Shown here in pieces: positions 8,175-14,451 of a DNA stretch of 35,265 bases (position 1 is its first letter; every line of letters begins with the position of its first letter). This DNA comes from an uncultured Oscillospiraceae bacterium (lineage in GTDB: Bacteria > Bacillota > Clostridia > Oscillospirales > Ruminococcaceae). The translations under genes and the position numbers were made by a program. Location: contig CASFXA010000005.1 in the NCBI GenBank assembly GCA_949298535.1, positions 1 to 35,265 on the forward strand. The letters run 5' to 3'. The notes beneath the pieces are model-generated. The model saw nothing but the letters and a program-made list of their open reading frames with translations, ran no database searches and was not told the DNA's origin.

Positions 8175-8193
8175 TTTATAATACAATTATAAA
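8175..8193. promoter_or_regulatory. Palindrome upstream of amidase promoter, candidate LysR activator site
   Basis: TTTATAAT-ACA-ATTATAAA is a perfect 8-bp inverted repeat. It is centred about 58 nt before the predicted amidase transcription start, where LysR-family activators commonly bind. The neighbouring LysR protein is the obvious candidate, by inference. Confidence 0.45.
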
Positions 8194-8259
8194 GAACTTC
8201 TATGGCGATAGAGAAAAACAATCACTGGGAAATAATTCCGGTGTATCCCCAAAGGAAAA

Positions 8260-8279
8260 GCTGCCGGACCGCCGGCAGC
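8260..8279. repeat. Hairpin GCTGCCGG/CCGGCAGC
   Basis: An 8-bp perfect stem with a 4-nt loop (8268-8271). It is the third and farthest of three hairpins downstream of the PLP-enzyme gene; CTTTTCC follows on the minus strand. Confidence 0.45.
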
Positions 8280-8303
8280 CGCCTGGCAGCAGCGGACGAA
8301 AAG

Positions 8304-8342
8304 AAAAAAGCCCACGCCTCCGGTCCGGAGGGCAGAAGGGCT
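8304..8342 (-). terminator. Second terminator-like hairpin after the PLP enzyme gene
   Basis: On the minus strand AGCCC pairs with GGGCT around an inner perfect hairpin CCTCCGG-A-CCGGAGG (8317-8331), followed by TTTTTTCTTTT. It may back up the terminator at 8353-8400. Confidence 0.6.
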
Positions 8343-8352
8343 GTTTTCCCAT

Positions 8353-8400
8353 AAAAAAACATCCGGCGTCCCCCTTCAGGGAGGTTGTACCGGATGTTTT
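8353..8400 (-). terminator. Rho-independent terminator of the peptidase/PLP-enzyme unit
   Basis: AAAACATCCGG pairs with CCGGATGTTTT (11 bp) and, on the minus strand, the T-run is TTTTTTT. It begins 107 nt after the stop of the PLP enzyme gene. Confidence 0.8.
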
Positions 8401-8507
8401 AATTTGTTGACTTGTTGACCAAAGTCAGGTTTTTGACAGCAAACAGGCCCCGGACAAGAAAGAAAAATCAGGGAAACCAGCAGCTGTCAGTGGTTTTGCC
8501 CCACTTC

Positions 8508-9482
8508 TCAGTGGGAGGAGGGCTCCTCTGTCAGCAGCCTGGTCATCAACCCTCCGTCCAGATTGCCTCCGGTAATCACAATGGCGGTGTGGTGGCCCCG
8601 GAACAGCTCCGGATAAGCACGGAAAGCAGCCACTCCCACTGCGCCGGCGCACTCAGCCACCACCTTTTCCCGGGTCAGGAGGAAGGCTGCCGCGGCGCGG
8701 ATGTCGGATTCCTCCACCACCAGCACCTGATCGATGCAGCGCTCCGCCATGGCGTAGGGGATCTCCCCAACACCTCCCACCAGGGCGTCGCAGACCGTCT
8801 CCCCGATGGGATACTCCAGATAACAGGTATGATCCCGCAGGGAAGCGGCCATGGCGGGACAGGCAGCGGTTTGTACGCCGATGATCCGGATGCCGGGCTT
8901 CAGGTGCTTGGCAGCGACGCTGATGCCGGTGATGATGCCGCCGCCTCCGATGGGCACCAAAATGGTGTCAATGTCCGGCTGCTGCTCCAGAATCTCCAGA
9001 CCGATGGTCCCCTGGCCGGCGATCACCTCCACATCGGAGCAAGGGTCGATGTAGGTCATTCCCTCCCGGGCCAGGGCCTCCATGGCGATGGCGTGGCACT
9101 TGTCGTAATCCTCTCCGGCCAGCACCACCTGGGCGCCGTTCCAGCGGATCTTGTCGGTTTTGGCCTTGGGGGTACAGAGAGGAACATAGACCTTCACCTG
9201 GTCCACCCCCTCCAGCCGGGCTGCCAGCGCCACTCCGGCGCCGTGGTTGCCGGAGGAAATGGCCATCACCCCCCGGGCCCGCTGCTCCGGCGTGAGGGAG
9301 GTCATCTTGTTCAGGGCTCCCCGGCACTTGAAGGACTTTAATTTTTGCTGGCACTCCAGTTTGTAATACACCTGGGTGTCCCCGTCGCTCAGCTCCATGG
9401 ATAGATCCAGAGGGGTTACCGGCAGACGTCCGGCGATCCGCTGACGGGCCTTGAGCACGTCCTCAAACGCCACCTGCTCCAT
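8508..9482 (-). CDS. PLP-dependent threonine/serine dehydratase-family enzyme (threonine ammonia-lyase type)
   Basis: A 324-residue fold-type II PLP enzyme. Lys52 in SFKCRGA should hold the cofactor, SSGNHG (76-81) binds the substrate carboxylate, and GGGG (179-182) grips the phosphate. The length matches catabolic threonine dehydratase (TdcB type) with no C-terminal ACT regulatory domain. The known reaction is L-threonine to 2-oxobutyrate plus ammonia, or serine to pyruvate; related enzymes act on hydroxyaspartate. I choose ATG 9482, with GGGAGG 9 nt upstream; a TTG start at 9509 would overlap the previous gene. It begins 14 nt after the M20 amidohydrolase stop, so the pair is co-transcribed: the hydrolase may free a hydroxyamino acid that this enzyme deaminates. 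Confidence 0.9.
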   Translation of the reverse strand: MEQVAFEDVLKARQRIAGRLPVTPLDLSMELSDGDTQVYYKLECQQKLKSFKCRGALNKMTSLTPEQRARGVMAISSGNHGAGVALAARLEGVDQVKVYVPLCTPKAKTDKIRWNGAQVVLAGEDYDKCHAIAMEALAREGMTYIDPCSDVEVIAGQGTIGLEILEQQPDIDTILVPIGGGGIITGISVAAKHLKPGIRIIGVQTAACPAMAASLRDHTCYLEYPIGETVCDALVGGVGEIPYAMAERCIDQVLVVEESDIRAAAAFLLTREKVVAECAGAVGVAAFRAYPELFRGHHTAIVITGGNLDGGLMTRLLTEEPSSH

Positions 9483-9496
9483 TGCCAATTCCTCCC

Positions 9497-11071
9497 TTAT
9501 AAATTCCAATAGCCGATCAGCTGCTGCTTTCCGTCCTCTCCGGTGGCGAACACCGAGAGGCTGTCCCCCTGGCCCAAGGCCATCTGGGACTGGGCGGAAC
9601 CGCTTTGCTCAAAGGAAGCGGCCACTTTCCCTTCCTTTTCCACCGTTACCCTGCCGGAAAAATCCTGAGGCAGCAGAATCAGCCGGGAGAAATCCACAGC
9701 GATCTCCTGACCGGAAATCTCCACCCCCTGGCAGTTGAGGAAAGCCTTGGGATCCGGCCAGTAAGCGGGATTTTTGGGATAGCGGTCCTCTCCCATCTTC
9801 TTTTTGTGGGCGGCTTTCAGCAGCTCCACCGTCTGGGGATGGGCAAAAAGATCCAGAATCATGGCGGACACCGCTTTCACCTGGGTTTCCATAGCGGTAT
9901 AAGCGGCGGAGCAGTTGCCCTGGGCAGTCATCTGCAGGGTGTGGCCGGGGGTGTTCCGGGCCACATTGGCGACATAGATGGACACATGGGGCATGATCCA
10001 GGAGACATCGCCCTCGTCGGTGGCGCCGCCCTGGTAACCCTCCGCCCAGGGCAGGGGGGTGATCTCCTGATGAAGGCCGGAGCCGTCCCCGTACTGCCGG
10101 GCGTTTTCCAGCTCCTCCCGGGTGAAAGCGGGTGCCCCTACCGCTTCCAGATACTTCTGGGCCAGCTCCGCATACTCCCGCAGCAGCACGGTGTTGTAGG
10201 TCCGGTCCACATAGTCGATGTCCACGGTGCAGCCGGTGGCCAGAGCGGCGGCATGGGCGCAGTCGTCCACCCGCTCAGACACCCGGTCCATGGTGGCCCG
10301 GCGGGCTGCCCGGACCACATACTGGCTTTGGGCGATCTCCGGAACGATGTTGGGGGCGTCGCCGCCCTTGGTGATGATGTACTGGATCCGCACATCGGTG
10401 GGGACGTGTTCCCGCAGATAGTTGCAGGCTACGTTCATCAGCTCCACCGCGTCCAGAGCGCTGTTGCCCAGCCAGGGATAGTTTCCGGCATGGGCGGGCT
10501 TGCCGTGGAAGGTATAGTTCTTGGTGAGGGTGCCGGCGGAAACGGTGTAATTGACCTTGTTCTCGTCATGAGCGTGGAAGCCCACGGAGAAATCCACGTC
10601 ATCCATCAGCCCCTGGTTGACGTAATAGGCTTTGGAGGCATAATTCTCTTCGCCGGGGGTTCCATAAACCCGAATGGTGCCGGGGAGCTGTCCCTCCCGC
10701 AGAACATCCCGCAGCACCAGAGCGGTGCCCACCGCGGCGGCGGCAAAGAGATTGTGACCGCAGCCATGGCCGTTGGCTCCCGGAGTGGCAGTGGACAGAT
10801 TGGGCAGGGCGTCATATTCGCACAGGATAGCGGCCACGGGACCGCCCTGTCCAAATTCCGCTACGAAACCGGTGGGGAAGCCGCCGATCCCCGCCGTTAC
10901 CCGAAAGCCCTCCCGGCGGAACAGCGACAAAAGCAGCGCGGCGGAATGGTATTCCTCCAGCCCCACCTCCGGTTTTGCCCAGAGGGCCCGGCCCACCTGC
11001 TCCATTACGGCCCGGTACCGGTTCGCCAGCTCCAGCGCCCGCTGTTGGTTTCGATCCAAAATCTCTGCCAT
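9497..11071 (-). CDS. M20-family amidohydrolase, AbgB-like
   Basis: A 524-residue zinc/manganese amidohydrolase of the M20 family. Visible are CEYDALPNL (84-92), HGCGHN (102-107, metal Cys/His), TPGEEN (138-143, catalytic and bridging Glu), FHAHDE (165-170), a dimerisation domain opening FHGKPAHAGNYPWLG, GGDAPNIVPE (236-245), and a late NTPGHT with the last metal ligand. These fit AbgB, the p-aminobenzoyl-glutamate hydrolase subunit, better than acetylornithine deacetylase or plain aminoacylase. AbgB is about 480 residues; this protein has a C-terminal addition of about 70 residues beginning near VEISGQEIAVDF that looks beta-rich. ATG 11071 follows AAAGGA about 10 nt upstream. A good promoter precedes it and the PLP dehydratase follows. 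The substrate is probably an N-acyl or amide-linked amino acid, unproven. Confidence 0.9.
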   Translation of the reverse strand: MAEILDRNQQRALELANRYRAVMEQVGRALWAKPEVGLEEYHSAALLLSLFRREGFRVTAGIGGFPTGFVAEFGQGGPVAAILCEYDALPNLSTATPGANGHGCGHNLFAAAAVGTALVLRDVLREGQLPGTIRVYGTPGEENYASKAYYVNQGLMDDVDFSVGFHAHDENKVNYTVSAGTLTKNYTFHGKPAHAGNYPWLGNSALDAVELMNVACNYLREHVPTDVRIQYIITKGGDAPNIVPEIAQSQYVVRAARRATMDRVSERVDDCAHAAALATGCTVDIDYVDRTYNTVLLREYAELAQKYLEAVGAPAFTREELENARQYGDGSGLHQEITPLPWAEGYQGGATDEGDVSWIMPHVSIYVANVARNTPGHTLQMTAQGNCSAAYTAMETQVKAVSAMILDLFAHPQTVELLKAAHKKKMGEDRYPKNPAYWPDPKAFLNCQGVEISGQEIAVDFSRLILLPQDFSGRVTVEKEGKVAASFEQSGSAQSQMALGQGDSLSVFATGEDGKQQLIGYWNL

Positions 11072-11134
11072 GAAAATCGGTTCCTTTCTCCCCGCTGGTT
11101 TTGCGGTTGTCCCGCGGCGGGTGTAACTGGGAAT

Positions 11135-11163
11135 ATTATAGGACCGGGAGAAGGAAAATGCAA
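11135..11163 (-). promoter_or_regulatory. Promoter of the amidohydrolase/PLP-enzyme unit
   Basis: On the minus strand TTGCAT (11163-11158), a 17-nt spacer and a perfect TATAAT (11140-11135), about 64 nt before ATG 11071. Confidence 0.7.
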
Positions 11164-11183
11164 GGGCGTCCCGAAAAGAGCGA

Positions 11184-11226
11184 TTCCCCTGAGGCCGCCC
11201 GCTAAAATGGAGCGTCCTCAGGGGAA
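11184..11226 (-). terminator. Terminator-like hairpin after the sigma operon
   Basis: TTCCCCTGAGG pairs perfectly with CCTCAGGGGAA (11 bp, 21-nt loop). On the minus strand TCGCTCTTTTC follows, a weak U-tract. It lies 20 nt after the stop of the coiled-coil membrane protein gene. Confidence 0.6.
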
Positions 11227-11246
11227 GATGATGCTGTGCTGTTTTT

Positions 11247-12698
11247 CTAGGAGACAGCGGCTTGTTCCTGCGGGTAGGAAGCGGAACTCGAATCCGGGAG
11301 GGGTTGCGCGGCTGTCTCCTCCCCGGAGCCATCGGAAAGTTCGGCGGCAGCTTCCGGCGGGGCGGACTGGGGGAGGGAATCCTCCTCAGAGGGAACCGGC
11401 TCCACAGTAACGCCATAGGTTTGCTGGTAGTAGGCGATCACATCCTCCCACAGCTCCTCCGGCAGGCCGTAAAGGTCCAGGGAAAAAACGGGGGGATAGA
11501 CGATGGAGCCGGAGCCGTCGGCGATGGTGATGGTTTGCCCCAGAATCTCGTCGCTTACACGATATTCCACCAGAGGCAGCAGGGACTCGGGGGAGAAATC
11601 CCCCATATAATCCTTCCGCAAGTACAGCCCGAAATCATATTGCTGGCTGCTGGAATGGATCTCCAGGCGGTTGGGCAGCGTGTCTCTGTCTGCGGTGAGG
11701 GCGGCGAGCACCTCCGAGGCGCTTTGGGCGAAATCCTCGCTGGCGGTGTAGACAGGAGTCAGTTCAATAGAAACGGAGACAAAATCAGGGGTGTTGTCCG
11801 GAGGGGACAGGGGATCGTAAAACTGGTTGTAAGAGAGGCTGGAATTGACATAGAGGGAGGTCACCTGGGAGCAATCCTTCAGCAGCGACTGAATCCGCTG
11901 GGTTTCTGCCGCTTCAAATTCCGCCCGGGCCTCGTAACGCTGAGGACCGAAGTACCACAGCGCCATGGGAATAAAGGACATCACCAGAGCGATTCCCAGA
12001 GCGCAGAAGGAAATGAACAGGCTGCCAAAGTCGAAACGGAACTTTTTGGGCCCCAGCAGATGGCACAGCAGAATTTCCACTCCCAGCAGAATGATGACTG
12101 CCGGGCCGAACCATTGCAGGAAGGTCAGCTGAGCGCCGGGATGGGTCATCCACCACAGGATGGCGCACCCCAAGGCGATGCAGGTCAGCCCCAGGGTGAG
12201 GGTACCCATCCGCCGCAGACTGCGCCGCTGGCGCTTTTCCTCCCGCTCCTCGGCCCGGATCCGGGCGGCCTCCTCCTGCCGCAGGCGACGCTCTTCCGCT
12301 GCCTGCTCCTGCCGCTGACGCTTTTCCTCCTCTGCCTGCTGCTGGCGAAAACGCCGGTCCTGTTCCGCCTGCTGCTGCCAGTGGCGACGGTCCTGTTCCA
12401 CCTGCTGCTGCCAGGCCTGCTTTTCCGCCTGAGCTTGGTGAAACCAGGCACGCTTTTCCTGCTGCTCCTGCTGGCGGCGCTGTTTTTCCCCGGAAGTATC
12501 CCGGGGCCCGGTGGAGAAGCGATCCTCAAAGATGGAACGCTCCCCGCCGTCGGAAGGAATGTTGGGGGCAGGGGAGCTGTCCGCTGTCTGCGGCTGTGCC
12601 GTCCCGGACTCTGTTGAAATCTTGCGGGAAGGGTCGGCATCCGTCTGACGCGGTTCTTCCGGCTGGAAGGAGAGATCATTGCGTTCTTCCGGTGTCAT
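11247..12698 (-). CDS. Membrane protein with hendecad coiled coil, last gene of ECF sigma operon
   Basis: A 483-residue protein. Residues 1-70 are polar and disordered. Residues 74-161 are eight consecutive 11-residue repeats, for example WQQQVEQDRRH, WQQQAEQDRRF, RQQQAEEEKRQ, RQEQAAEERRL, a highly charged Gln/Glu/Arg coiled coil. Three hydrophobic segments follow (about 168-186, 195-213, 225-248); the first two, with Gly and a RFDFGSLF link, resemble the LiaF-like/DUF5668 membrane module. Residues 250-430 form an extracytoplasmic or cytoplasmic domain of unknown fold, and the C terminus is an acidic Ser/Glu/Pro tail. ATG 12698 follows AAGGAGG by 7 nt and overlaps the previous stop as ATGA, implying translational coupling. 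Its place behind sigma and anti-sigma genes suggests an envelope-stress effector or sensor. Confidence 0.88.
   Translation of the reverse strand: MTPEERNDLSFQPEEPRQTDADPSRKISTESGTAQPQTADSSPAPNIPSDGGERSIFEDRFSTGPRDTSGEKQRRQQEQQEKRAWFHQAQAEKQAWQQQVEQDRRHWQQQAEQDRRFRQQQAEEEKRQRQEQAAEERRLRQEEAARIRAEEREEKRQRRSLRRMGTLTLGLTCIALGCAILWWMTHPGAQLTFLQWFGPAVIILLGVEILLCHLLGPKKFRFDFGSLFISFCALGIALVMSFIPMALWYFGPQRYEARAEFEAAETQRIQSLLKDCSQVTSLYVNSSLSYNQFYDPLSPPDNTPDFVSVSIELTPVYTASEDFAQSASEVLAALTADRDTLPNRLEIHSSSQQYDFGLYLRKDYMGDFSPESLLPLVEYRVSDEILGQTITIADGSGSIVYPPVFSLDLYGLPEELWEDVIAYYQQTYGVTVEPVPSEEDSLPQSAPPEAAAELSDGSGEETAAQPLPDSSSASYPQEQAAVS
12216..12479 (-). repeat. 33-bp coding repeats encoding eight 11-residue units
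   Basis: The region encoding residues 74-161 of the membrane protein is built of 33-base units; the best conserved are the third and fourth (WQQQVEQDRRH and WQQQAEQDRRF), whose DNA is also nearly identical. Units are diverged toward both ends. Such DNA is prone to unit gain or loss, so length may vary among strains. Confidence 0.8.
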
Positions 12699-13258
12699 GT
12701 CAGGTCCTCCTTGTCGTTTGACGGTTCTCTGCCGCCCCCATAAAAGGTGACGTCATCTTTGCTGTCCTCAGGCAGCTTCTTTCCCCGGATGAGGTAGATG
12801 CCGAAGAGGATGATGGCTACCCCCAGCAGCAGGGAGGGCAGCGCCCAGAAAAAGCTGCTGAGCCAGGGAAGAAAGCGATCCACCAGCCGGCGGAGGAACC
12901 GGTCATAGATGAGATAGGCCCCTATCAGGATGAAGCCCCAGCCGATGACAACGGGAAAACGTCCGGAAATTTCCTTGAGATTGAGACCGAACAGGGTGCC
13001 GTCGGCGGAAAAAACCGGATCATCCGGCACCGCGTCCAGCTGGGCCCAGGTCATGTTCCTCAGGTTGAGGGTTTCAAAGAAGGAGAAAAACCAGATCACC
13101 GGCAGCAAAAACATCAGATAAGGGATGAGGGTACACAGGGCGACGATGCCCCAGAACAGGAGCATGATGGAAGCGCCCCGTTTCAGCAGTCCCATATACA
13201 TCTCTCCGGCGCCGGGACAAAAGGCGCACAGCAGGGAGAACAGGCGGCTCTTTTTCAT
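12695..13258 (-). CDS. TM2/DUF5668-like membrane protein of ECF sigma operon
   Basis: A 187-residue integral membrane protein. The first 65 residues resemble a TM2-type hairpin: KSRLFSLLCAFCPGAGEMYMGL followed by two long hydrophobic segments. Residues 100-165 carry two more (VVIGWGFILIGAYLIYDRFL and SLLLGVAIILFGIYLIRG), each ending in a basic residue, in the style of the LiaF-like/DUF5668 module found with cell-envelope stress regulators. The C-terminal tail is charged and cytoplasmic. No enzymatic motif is seen. Start ATG 13258 overlaps the anti-sigma stop as ATGA, and its own stop overlaps the next start the same way. It probably works in the membrane with the anti-sigma factor; that is inference from the operon. 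Confidence 0.85.
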   Translation of the reverse strand: MKKSRLFSLLCAFCPGAGEMYMGLLKRGASIMLLFWGIVALCTLIPYLMFLLPVIWFFSFFETLNLRNMTWAQLDAVPDDPVFSADGTLFGLNLKEISGRFPVVIGWGFILIGAYLIYDRFLRRLVDRFLPWLSSFFWALPSLLLGVAIILFGIYLIRGKKLPEDSKDDVTFYGGGREPSNDKEDLT

Positions 13259-13737
13259 GATTGTTGATGACTCCTCTCAGGTAAGATTTGTTCCATCAGT
13301 TGGGTCAGGCTTTGGGAAAAGCTCTGGGAAACTTCCTCCATCCGTTGGCTGAAGCTGTCGCTGTACTGGCTCAGGCTCCTGTCCTCCATCATCTCCGGAG
13401 GGGTGGCGAGCATGGTGAAACAGCCGGTAAACCACAGAATCATAGCGATACAGGCAGCCAGACCCATGGAGCAGTATTTGCTCAGGTAAAAGCGCCTCAG
13501 CCGCTGGCGGATCTTTTCCAGCACCCCCCGACGCAGGGTGTCCGGAGCGTCCAGCAGCACCTGATCGGTGAGCAGGGCGGTGTAGCGGTCAATACACCGG
13601 TCGCAAAAGGACAGATGTTCCGCCGCCTCCAGCCGGGACAGCTCATCCAGCTCCCCGGAAATCAGTTTTCTCAGGGCCTCGTCGGTGAGATGCCCGGTGT
13701 CGTTATCAAAACAAAGAAAAGTTTTGCCTTCATCCAT
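13255..13737 (-). CDS. Zinc-finger anti-sigma factor
   Basis: A 160-residue single-pass membrane protein. Residues 20-55 contain the zinc-binding anti-sigma signature HLSFCDRC (His-x3-Cys-x2-Cys) in a short helical domain that would clamp the sigma factor. A basic stretch (KIRQRLRRFYLSK) precedes one transmembrane helix (GLAACIAMILWFTGCFTML), and the outer part is a short Ser/Gln/Met-rich region. I prefer ATG 13737, which has AAGGTG 6 nt upstream; a GTG three codons earlier sits inside that ribosome binding site. It overlaps the sigma gene by 8 nt, so both are translated in step, as usual for sigma/anti-sigma pairs. Confidence 0.9.
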   Translation of the reverse strand: MDEGKTFLCFDNDTGHLTDEALRKLISGELDELSRLEAAEHLSFCDRCIDRYTALLTDQVLLDAPDTLRRGVLEKIRQRLRRFYLSKYCSMGLAACIAMILWFTGCFTMLATPPEMMEDRSLSQYSDSFSQRMEEVSQSFSQSLTQLMEQILPERSHQQS

Positions 13738-14245
13738 CCCTGTCACCTTCTTTCAGCAGTTTTCGCAGTTGTTCTCTGGCCCGGTAGATTTGGGTCTGCA
13801 CCGTTTTCTGAGGCCGTCCCAGGGCCAGAGCGATCTCCTCGGTGCTTTTTTCCTCCAAAAAGTAGAGAACCGACACCTTTTGGTAGGGCTCGTTGAGAGA
13901 AAAGACCGCTTTCCGGATCTTTTCCACCCCTTCCTGCACCAGAATCCGTTCCTCCGGCCCCGTTCCCGGCGGTCCGGGCTGATCCGGAGCTTCCTCTCCG
14001 CTGTCCAGCTGCACCTTCCGGGCATAAGCGCTTTTGAGATAATCCCGAGCTTTGTTGGAAGCAATGCGGGCAAGCCACGGCTTCAGCTCGTTGGGATTGC
14101 ACCGGTCAATGTGGGTGTAGGCGGAAAGAAAGGTTTCCTGGGCCAGATTCTGGGCCTCAAAATGATCCCGGACCATTTGATAACAGATGGTGTAGACCAG
14201 CCGCTGGTACTGTTCTACCACATCGCTGAACTGTTTGTTTGTCAT
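13730..14245 (-). CDS. ECF-type RNA polymerase sigma factor
   Basis: A 171-residue sigma-70 family factor of the extracytoplasmic-function group, which directs RNA polymerase to stress promoters when its anti-sigma factor is inactivated. Region 2 spans about residues 10-75 (YQRLVYTICYQMVRDHFEAQNLAQETF, then the DNA-melting segment LKPWLARIASNKARDYL). A Pro/Gly-rich linker (80-100) joins region 4 (about 112-162), whose helix-turn-helix reads STEEIALALGRPQKTVQTQIYRAREQL. Length and the missing regions 1 and 3 fit ECF factors. ATG 14245 has the purine-rich AGGTGGTGAG about 12 nt upstream. It heads an operon with the anti-sigma gene and two membrane protein genes. Confidence 0.95.
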   Translation of the reverse strand: MTNKQFSDVVEQYQRLVYTICYQMVRDHFEAQNLAQETFLSAYTHIDRCNPNELKPWLARIASNKARDYLKSAYARKVQLDSGEEAPDQPGPPGTGPEERILVQEGVEKIRKAVFSLNEPYQKVSVLYFLEEKSTEEIALALGRPQKTVQTQIYRAREQLRKLLKEGDRDG

Positions 14246-14294
14246 TGGCCGGTCGTCTCACCACCTGTCCATGGAATTTGCCCGTTCAGTCAAT

Positions 14295-14323
14295 AGAACG
14301 ATGGAAGGGGGGTGTTTTCTTCA
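14295..14323 (-). promoter_or_regulatory. Possible ECF-type autoregulated promoter of the sigma operon
   Basis: On the minus strand TGAAGA (14323-14318), a 17-nt C-rich spacer and CGTTCT (14300-14295), resembling the TGAAAC/CGT pattern of Bacillus-type ECF promoters. About 50 nt before ATG 14245. The match is partial. Confidence 0.35.
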
Positions 14324-14400
14324 AAAAAAGGAGAAATTTTTTCGGCTCCCCCAGGGGGAGGGGAGAAGCGGCCGGTGGAATCAGTTCCCGGAACAGAGAA

Positions 14401-14434
14401 CAAGGACCCGTTCCGCATCGGAAACAGGCCCTTG
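14401..14434 (-). terminator. Hairpin after the glycosidase gene (end of rpe-Rnf unit)
   Basis: CAAGGGCCTGTTTCCG on the minus strand pairs with CGGAACGGGTCCTTG, a stem of about 13-14 pairs including a few G-U pairs. TTCTCTGTTCC follows, a mediocre U-tract. It lies 18 nt after the stop at 14452. Confidence 0.6.
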
Positions 14435-14451
14435 AGAAAAAATGTCGGTTT

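Larger units (their letters stand above)
8088..8507. other. Intergenic region with amidase promoter and three stacked hairpins
   Basis: The left part (8095-8210) is AT-rich and holds the amidase promoter and a palindrome. The right part (8260-8400) holds three hairpins after the PLP-enzyme gene. No gene is seen. Confidence 0.6.

Noticed and set aside
9605-11410. 601-codon plus-strand frame antisense to the M20 hydrolase
   Set aside because: Gly/His/Val-rich composition, no start signal, opposite a gene with full family motifs.
11247-12698. Coiled-coil protein as a phage tail or TolA-like protein
   Set aside because: Gln/Arg-rich repeats gave the idea, but the location in a sigma/anti-sigma operon and the LiaF-like membrane helices fit better.
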